Under the pieces are notes generated by a model. The model searched no databases, was not told the origin of the DNA, and saw only the letters and a list, made by a program, of their open reading frames with translations. Shown here in pieces: positions 57,171 to 64,000 of a DNA stretch of 64,000 bases. The DNA is taken from the NCBI GenBank assembly GCA_018340375.1, contig JAFFJZ010000004.1:47904001-47968000 (forward strand), written 5' to 3'. Within the stretch, counting starts at the first letter, position 1. Each line of letters starts with the position of its first letter. Position numbers and translations under genes: made by a program. The stretch comes from Gonatopus flavifemur. Taxonomy: Eukaryota; Arthropoda; Insecta; Hymenoptera; Dryinidae.

Positions 57171-59600
57171 GTATGCTGCAAAGGGTTGAAGAAGTAAGGA
57201 GTAAGAGGTCTTGTTTTGTCGACTTTGAAAACACAAGTTTCCAAACTTTCAGAAACAATACCTGCATGCTAACAACAATTTTTTTCTTGATAACTCTTTT
57301 TTTTGTTATATCGAGGAATAACCATTTAAAATCTGAAAAATTACCGAAAAATCATTTGAGAGTGTCCTTTGGAGATTAGTTTTCACCCTCTACATGAATT
57401 TCTTCTGCAGAACGACAGAATACATATTTCATACTCCAGCATGAGTCAGAACATATTTGGAGATGAGCTCATTCGGTAATCAATGATTGTCTTGATCATT
57501 TTGATAGAATTCAAGGGTAGTTTACCAATGGAATGAGATTATGTGAGAACACCGATATACGTTAACTCTTTTTTATTATCTCCTATCAAAACAACATCTT
57601 TCAACTCTATGAAATCCAAGGGTCGCAACTCCTAGAATAGAAGATGCTTTCTTATCGCAGAATTTTCTCTTCGCGTTTCATCGAGAAATATTCATTACAA
57701 TCGAAAATATCGGCGTGAAACTGTTTCAGGTGGTGGTTTTACCCCCTAAACAGCTTTTTCCACCCATACAAAAAATGCGTATCCGTTATGTTTCGACAGA
57801 CTGCAACATATTCAAATTTCAGCAAAAACGGAGAGGGAGGGTTGGGAATGTTGCCGTGTGAGGAGAAAACGAGGATGTTTGTCATAGGGTGATTTCGCCT
57901 CGTAAACTCGGTTTGTCGCAATTGAAAGAACAGTATCCCTTACTCTTCACTCCTCTAGATACCTGTGAAATTCCCAAAGGCATTAGACGAGAGCACTTCG
58001 CAATATTGTTGTTCGCAAGATTGTTCATCGGCTCTCATTATTTGTGATTTTGAACCTGCAGTATCTTGGTATTAGATTGAGCTGCTGCCATTTAGCCTCA
58101 TATATAACTTCAATTCTGCCAAGTTTCAGAATTTTAGATTATCCACCGCTAGAGATATCAAACCTTGAATTTTAGAAATTTTGAAAAGTTTCAATTTTGA
58201 ATAATCCATAAAATTTTAAGGGAACAGATCTACACTTTTACATGCCGTGGTTAAAAACTACACTTATATATGGGTCATTACACTGAAAATTCACAATTGA
58301 AAGATAGAATCAGGTGGAATATTTTTTTGATTGTATCGAATACAAAGAAAATCGACCCGAATTTTTTTATTTCATCATCAGACGCACACGCAGAGAATTC
58401 ACGAGATATTACATCACCTAACCTTCCTGATTTTTCATCACGCAATTAGATGATTTTTTATTCTGACTGCGTGAAAAAACATCACAACATTGGAAAACAT
58501 GAATCTCGAATCTCGTTCTCGGTGATATTATTCCACCATGAAGTTGGAGATCCAAAAACCAAGCAATTTGATGATGAAAAATCATTGGAAATTTTTTGGT
58601 TGGAAATCGAAAAAATCCAACTTTCTTCAAATGCTTCTAGTTGATGAGCCATTTCATCAAAACAAACGAATTTTTCAGGAAAAATGTATAATTGGTCAAC
58701 TTCTGCATAGAGCATGAATGAAATATTCACTTTGTTTATTTACACAACAAATATGCTATTTTCTAAAACAAATAGTGATTGGACCAAGGGCATTTTTCAA
58801 ATTGTTTTTTCTAGAATTGAATTTCCATGTGTGTCATTACAATCGTGTCACTCCGGGGTCCATATTGCATGAAAATCGGTCCGGAATAGGTGACGATAAC
58901 ACTGTTTCAGATCGGGCCAGCACGACAAGAAGATATCATAAAGCGGCATGTAATCGATATTCAATATAGTGCATTCGACTGAGATGGTTGAATATTGCCA
59001 TTTCGAAGAAGATGTCAGAATGACAGTTGAATGCATTTATAAATATGAACGATTGAAGGAGATACACTACGCAAAACTTGATCTCAAATTTCACGAAAAG
59101 GTTATATCGAACAGAAATTAAGAAAGACGTACATTGCACCAAGGATTCTCCAGACAGCGTTGCCAGAATGTAACTTTTTATTGTTAATAATCGATTATGA
59201 AATTCAATGTAAAAGTGCGATTGAATGATTGAACGACATTTTTGTGGATTCCATAATCGACTATTTAATCCAGAAATCTTTTCGAATGGGATATCCATTC
59301 AAATTCTATGTCAATTTCTGAAATCCAATTAAAGAAGTTTTCTAAAACCGAATGATTCAAGAATTTGGTTACTATTCAAAGCAAACTATCCAGGGCAATC
59401 AAAATGTACACGGACCAACAGAATGTAAGTAATTAATAACAAAATTCTTGAGAAAAATGAATTATGAATTCATGGTGGCACGTCTAAATATCCACGGTAA
59501 GTGTTTTTTCTTGTAAAAAATAACACAAAAAACATCACAGCACAAACATAACACAGTAGAAAATAACGCTGTGCGAGAATATTTTCAAGAAAAACCTAAA
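57171..59600. other. No gene recognised; one dispersed repeat
   Basis: 58265..58380 matches 31193..31340. Other short ORFs (for example 58450..58644) have no family features. 58936..59298 is open on the minus strand but unrecognised. Confidence 0.4.
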
Positions 59601-59933
59601 ATTAAAAAAAAACAACAATAGAATGACAGTTTGATTTTGGATTATGTTATCAAAAATGATAACAGAAAACAAAAGTATAAAAAAAAGTGTGGACACCCCG
59701 ATGTGGCTATGCGTGAGCGGGCAAAGCTACAGATTTGGTGACCGTGACAGGACGGCGCAAATTCCGAGATTTTCCAGCGTCGATAAAAAATGGTGAAAAT
59801 CAAACATAGTCGAGCAAAGGCTACGTCACGAAGTGGGAGAAAGTTAAAGTTACGTGTCTAATCCTTTTGAGTAGCCGCGCAAAGGCTGCATTAGGTGAAA
59901 GTAATTGTGTTAAAAAGATAAAAACGAGACAAA

Positions 59934-61604
59934 ATGATTCCACGTAGTCCCTTAATTCACGGACTAGAAAATAACGACCAAGAAGAAAATACAAATTCAA
60001 ATAATGAAGTTAACGAACAAATAAGTGATCGACATAGAGAAATCCTGAACGAATCAAATCCGGACCGACGTCAAAATGTTTTCGAAGAGGATCTTCCACC
60101 CAGTCGAAACTTGCGACAAGGAGTCAGAGGTCGTCCACCAAGAAACGCAAATTTTGGAAACCGAAATGAAAGTAGACAAAATAATGATTTCCGACAATTT
60201 GAAAATCGTATGGCTGATATGTTCGAAAGTTTGCAGCAAAGCCTGGATACAAGGTTAAACTCGGTTGATATGAATATCCAAAGAATGGAACATCGCTTGA
60301 ATATCATGGAACGACCAAGGAATTCACAACTCCCCGAAAATCATGACGACAATGAGAGAAATAGTCAATCACGAGGTCGGGACAACCAAACAAACCCAAG
60401 TTCTACGAGTACGAAATCAACGGAGGTACAGAATTCAGGGCGTGTCAAGAATCTCAAAGATAGTGGAGTGCTGACCCTGTTAAGAGCCATAAAGTACAGT
60501 GGGAAAGAAGATAAAACGAATCCCGTACGATTTTTGAATAAATTTGAAGAAATACTGGTTAACGAAGATATTTCCGAATATGAAAAGAAGTGCTTATTGT
60601 CACGTTGTTTAGCCGAACAAGCAAAAAATTGGTTCGAATCACATGATTTTGCCGATTACTCAGAAGCAAAAGAAGGATTTCTCAAGTTTTTTTGGGGTGA
60701 GGAAGAGCAAGCCCGATTTCGAGAGAAATTATTAACCGGACGTTTTTTCTTTAACCAAGATGAAACGATGTCAGAATATTTTTTACGACTTGCACGGGAG
60801 GCCCAGAATTTGACACCACCAATGAACATTCACGAGATTATACATTCTTTGAAAATGCATTTTCCGCAAGAGATAGCCAGAGAATTGCGACCGAGAATAA
60901 CCAGATCAATTGCTGAAGCAGCGATAATTTTAGAAGAGATTCAAAATCAACACGAATTTTCCAATAGACGTCAACAAGGCGGAAAAAGGGGAAATTTTAA
61001 AACTACCAAGGCTGAAAGTTTTCCAGGTCAAGCAGAAAAAGAAGGAATTAAGCAACAATCAAAAGCATGGCCAGAACAGCAGAAGCAAACAAATTGGAAT
61101 AAAGATACACGGACAAATGAAACAAAAAAAAATTACACAAATCTAGACGGAGCATCAAATAAAAAAGAAGAAGCAAACGGAATAATCACTCGGAGTAAAA
61201 AGGCATTAATCTCGTCGATACAGAATAAAGAAGAAGACTCTGAAGACAGTGATGACGAATATGAAGATCTACAGGATAATGCAGAAGATTTAGAGGACAA
61301 CGATGATGAATATGAAGATGTAGAAATTATCGAAACAATCGGGGAAGAGAATAAGTCAACGGATGTGACTAGTATACGATTAGAGGGAGTCATCGAATCA
61401 ATAAATGAACCACCAGAGAAAGAAAAATCCAAGGAAATAAGTGCGATAATCGAAGTGCGAATAAATGTAATTAGATCAAAGGCATTAATTGATACTGCAG
61501 CAAGAAGAAACAATTATAAAGTTGAAAAAATACCGGTAAGAAATGTGAATCTGGTGAGTGCATTCTCCGAGAAGAATATAAACGTAAAGAAACGGCACAA
61601 TTAG
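59934..61604 (+). CDS. gag: Gag polyprotein with protease start
   Basis: 556 codons from ATG 59934. Residues ~1-170 are hydrophilic with a predicted coiled stretch (LDTRLNSVDMNIQRMEHRLN); ~190-350 form a retrotransposon Gag/capsid-like domain (FLNKFEEILVNEDISEYEKK, AKNWFESHDF); then a basic linker, an acidic run (~430-460), and an aspartic-protease-like LIDTAA near residue 520. No zinc knuckle is visible. The protease frame ends at 61604 while pol goes on in the next frame; this could be programmed frameshifting or a mutation. Confidence 0.8.
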   Translation: MIPRSPLIHGLENNDQEENTNSNNEVNEQISDRHREILNESNPDRRQNVFEEDLPPSRNLRQGVRGRPPRNANFGNRNESRQNNDFRQFENRMADMFESLQQSLDTRLNSVDMNIQRMEHRLNIMERPRNSQLPENHDDNERNSQSRGRDNQTNPSSTSTKSTEVQNSGRVKNLKDSGVLTLLRAIKYSGKEDKTNPVRFLNKFEEILVNEDISEYEKKCLLSRCLAEQAKNWFESHDFADYSEAKEGFLKFFWGEEEQARFREKLLTGRFFFNQDETMSEYFLRLAREAQNLTPPMNIHEIIHSLKMHFPQEIARELRPRITRSIAEAAIILEEIQNQHEFSNRRQQGGKRGNFKTTKAESFPGQAEKEGIKQQSKAWPEQQKQTNWNKDTRTNETKKNYTNLDGASNKKEEANGIITRSKKALISSIQNKEEDSEDSDDEYEDLQDNAEDLEDNDDEYEDVEIIETIGEENKSTDVTSIRLEGVIESINEPPEKEKSKEISAIIEVRINVIRSKALIDTAARRNNYKVEKIPVRNVNLVSAFSEKNINVKKRHN

Positions 61605-63157
61605 ACATTAATATTGATGGCAGAAAGTATACGGAATTTTGCTACATAGTGGATAAAATTGTGTTTCCATTAGTAATCGGGATGGATTTTTTATCAAGAT
61701 ATGGAGCTACAATCAACCTATCCAATGGAAACTTCCAACTTGAGTTTGCGGAAGATGATTCGTTAAAACAGATAGAGATAAATACAATTAACCTAGGTGA
61801 AGATAAACAAGATGAAATACTAAAATTCAGAAAAGACTTTGAGAAGTTATTTGAACGAGATTTGGGAAGAATTATAACTGAAAAATGTGAAATCCCAATA
61901 AAAAACACTCAACCATATAAATGTAACATGTATCCAGTTCTTATGAAACATATTGCAGAAGTTCGAGAAGTTATCAAAGAACTCGAAACAAAAAAAATAA
62001 TTGTAAAAGGACAGACCGAATATGTCAACCCACTAGTAATTGTAATCAAAAAAGGAACAAAGGAAATACGTTCACGTCTCGATGTCAGAACATTAAATAC
62101 TCGCATGGAAAACGATTACGCCCAACCAACAACAATCGAAGAAATATTATTAAAGATGAAAAATAAATCAGTTTTTTCAAAACTTGACATAAGGTATGCA
62201 TTCTGGCAAGTGGAACTTGAGCCAGGAAGTAAAAAATATACTGGTTTCATGTTTGAAGGACAAACTTATATGTTCGCGCGAATGCCTTCCGGGTTAAAAA
62301 TTTCAGGAGCAGTGTTTACCCGTGTTTTGAAGAATATTTTGAAAGATATTGGAAACGAAATTATCATATATCTGGATGATATTTTGATATGTTCTGATTC
62401 AGATGAAGAACATGAAGAAAAATTGAAACAAGTTTTCGACAGACTCGAAAGAGCGGGTGTGAAATTAAATTTCGAGAAGAGTAAATTTTTCCAGAAGACA
62501 ATAAGTTTTTTAGGTCATACTTTTGATCAATGGACAGTAAAAATAATCAATGACACCAAGGAGAATATTATAAATTTCCCCACGCCACGGAATAAAAAAC
62601 AAGTTCAGGCATTCTTGGGCCTTGTCAACTGGGATACAAGATTCGTTCCAGGTTTGTCTAATCATACCGCTCCAATAGAAGAACTTCTTAAAAAAGATGT
62701 AAAATTTCAATGGGGAGGATTACAAGCAAAAGCTTTCGAGAATATCGAAACACTGTTCAGGAATACAGAAGAGTTATATTTAATCAAGGACAAAGAACAA
62801 TTTATTTTGGAAACCGACGCATCAATTATTGGAATTGGGGCTAGATTGATTCAGAGGTCTGAAGATAATATTGAAAATACGATGGCATATGTTTCAAGGA
62901 AATTAAAAAATGCGGAACGTCGATATACAACGACAGAAGAGGAAGCATTAGCCATGGTATGGGCACTCAGAAAATGGAGAATTTTATTATTAGGAAGGAG
63001 AATCATTATCAGGAAGGATAACCGGGCGTTGCAGTTTCTTAATAGTTGTGTATTCTCAAGCGAACACGTGGCATCATGGTTAAAATTTCTTCAAGAATTT
63101 GAATTACACATCGAACACATACCAGGAAAGGATAATAAAATCGCCGATACATTATAA
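61605..63157 (+). CDS. pol: Pol: reverse transcriptase and RNase H
   Basis: Frame open from about 61570 (overlapping gag). Begins with the tail of the protease (VIGMDFLSRYGATINLSNGN), then the RT domain (FSKLDIRYAFWQVELEPGSK, RMPSGLKISGAVF, YLDD catalytic motif near 62365), a connection (FLGLVNWDTRFVPGLSNHTA) and RNase H (ETDASIIGIGA, TTTEEEALAMVWALRKWRIL). It stops at 63157 after KDNKIADTL, where relatives continue into integrase. RT and RNase H catalytic residues look intact. Confidence 0.85.
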
Positions 63158-63169
63158 CGCATACCTAGC

Positions 63170-63987
63170 ATGGAAAATAAAGAACGACATAAGATAATAA
63201 TTGCTAATATGCACAAACGAAAGTCCAAACAACAGTCTAGATTGGTGGGTGAGGCAAAAGTTTACAAGGATAAAGAAAGTTTTTTTCGGTGGATAAAAAT
63301 ATTGAGAGAGGCAGTTAACGTGGATGAAGAAATATTGAAATTGAAACAGTCTACTAAAAAACTGATTGTTACCAAGGAAGAAGGAATAACCCGAATGTTG
63401 ATAGAAGACGTATGAAAAATTTTAATACCAAGTTCAATTGCATGGTTTTTTGAGAGAGATTCGCATGAATACTTATTACATATCGGTTGTGACAAAATTT
63501 TTGAGATCTGTGAAGAAAGATTCACTTTTAATAATATGTCTAGACTGATTGAAGATGTCACATCATCATGCATAGAATGCCAAGAAACCAAAGATAATGA
63601 AAAGAAATTAGAAGGCACTTTAAATTACAATTTACCAAAGAGGCCAGACGAAAAAATATCATTAGATATTTACGGACCGTTGCCAACTGCGAAACTAGGA
63701 CTGAAATATATTATTGTTTTACCAAAAAAATAACTCTATACCCAAGTAGAAGTATCAAATCCACACCAATAATCAACAAATTGATAAAAGATTATTTGGT
63801 GAAGAATGAAAAGGCTGACGAAATATTGACTGACAAAGAAAGACAATTCACTTCGAGAAGATGGCAAGAGTTTGGAAAAGAAAACAATATAAGAATGAGT
63901 CAAACAACACCATACATATAATCCACAGGCAAATCCGGTCGAAAGTGTAATGGAAGAAATTGGAAGAATTCTAAAAACATACGTCAA
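63170..63987 (+). pseudogene. Integrase region, fragmented
   Basis: Successive short frames: a linker, HEYLLHIGCDKIFEIC with CIECQ (zinc-binding HHCC-like), LDIYGPLPT (first catalytic Asp) ending in a stop at 63733, then LTDKERQFTSRRW (second Asp) and a PVESV-like Glu segment in another frame near 63930. At least three breaks. The window ends inside it. Confidence 0.7.
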
Positions 63988-64000
63988 CCGTAAACAAACA

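Larger units (their letters stand above)
59660..64000 (+). mobile_element. Ty3/gypsy-type LTR retrotransposon, runs off the window
   Basis: Gag, protease, reverse transcriptase, RNase H and integrase appear in that order (gypsy order). A possible primer-binding site TGGTGACCGTGACAGG starts at 59736, so the 5' LTR would end just before it; the LTR start cannot be fixed without the 3' LTR. No envelope gene is in view. Several stops and frameshifts indicate a defective copy. Confidence 0.8.

Noticed and set aside
60054..61513. Minus-strand ORFs in the gag region
   Set aside because: Shadows of the gag frame; serine-rich translation is the complement of the acidic run.

Overview
The window looks like nuclear DNA from an insect, probably with a parasitoid-wasp-like repeat content, although the species cannot be fixed from sequence alone. 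Reasons: the DNA is AT-rich, coding pieces have insect-type introns with GT..AG borders, and the repeats include TA-flanked mariners, RTE- and R1-type non-LTR elements, a Ty3/gypsy LTR element, TNP2-like (CACTA/EnSpm-type) transposon genes and many palindromic MITEs. I see no bacterial-style operon, rRNA gene, intact tRNA or CRISPR array. Only one short stretch (36999..37144) looks like an ordinary host exon, so most of the window is probably intronic or intergenic DNA filled with nested mobile elements.

Left part (1..16000): a TTAA-flanked MITE inside a palindromic element (1311..2710), then a minus-strand two-gene TNP2-like transposon (about 3871..15954). Its transposase-like ORF is cut by a small MITE, which is itself cut by a 4.5-kb foldback element (4408..8932) built from opposed 184-bp repeats with 3-unit higher-order periodicity and an 8-bp target duplication. 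Its second, spliced gene (11364..15954) is disturbed by another foldback (13195..14480).

Middle part (16000..37000): MITEs, a CAT microsatellite, a DUF4817-like ORF fragment, several tandem repeats, four mariners (23193..24490, 33060..34578, 35728..36774 and, further right, 50757..52020), and a 4,245-bp near-perfect palindrome (25285..29529). That palindrome has hAT-like ends and an 8-bp target duplication, and shares its ends with a 166-bp MITE at 56005..56170.

Right part (37000..64000): a decayed 3.6-kb DNA transposon with about 480-bp inverted repeats (37955..41584) sits inside a remnant of a second TNP2-like family. R1 and RTE retrotransposons follow; the RTE is split by two TA-flanked MITEs. 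A plus-strand TNP2-like pseudogene (47831..53667) is interrupted by an RTE fragment, an unexplained block with a lysine-rich ORF, and a mariner. After a further cluster of hAT- and TA-type MITEs comes a Ty3/gypsy gag-pol region (59934..64000) that runs off the window. All recognisable transposon ORFs carry stops, frameshifts or insertions, so nothing here is clearly able to move on its own. What stands out is how completely insertions can be parsed from their target duplications, giving a relative time order.
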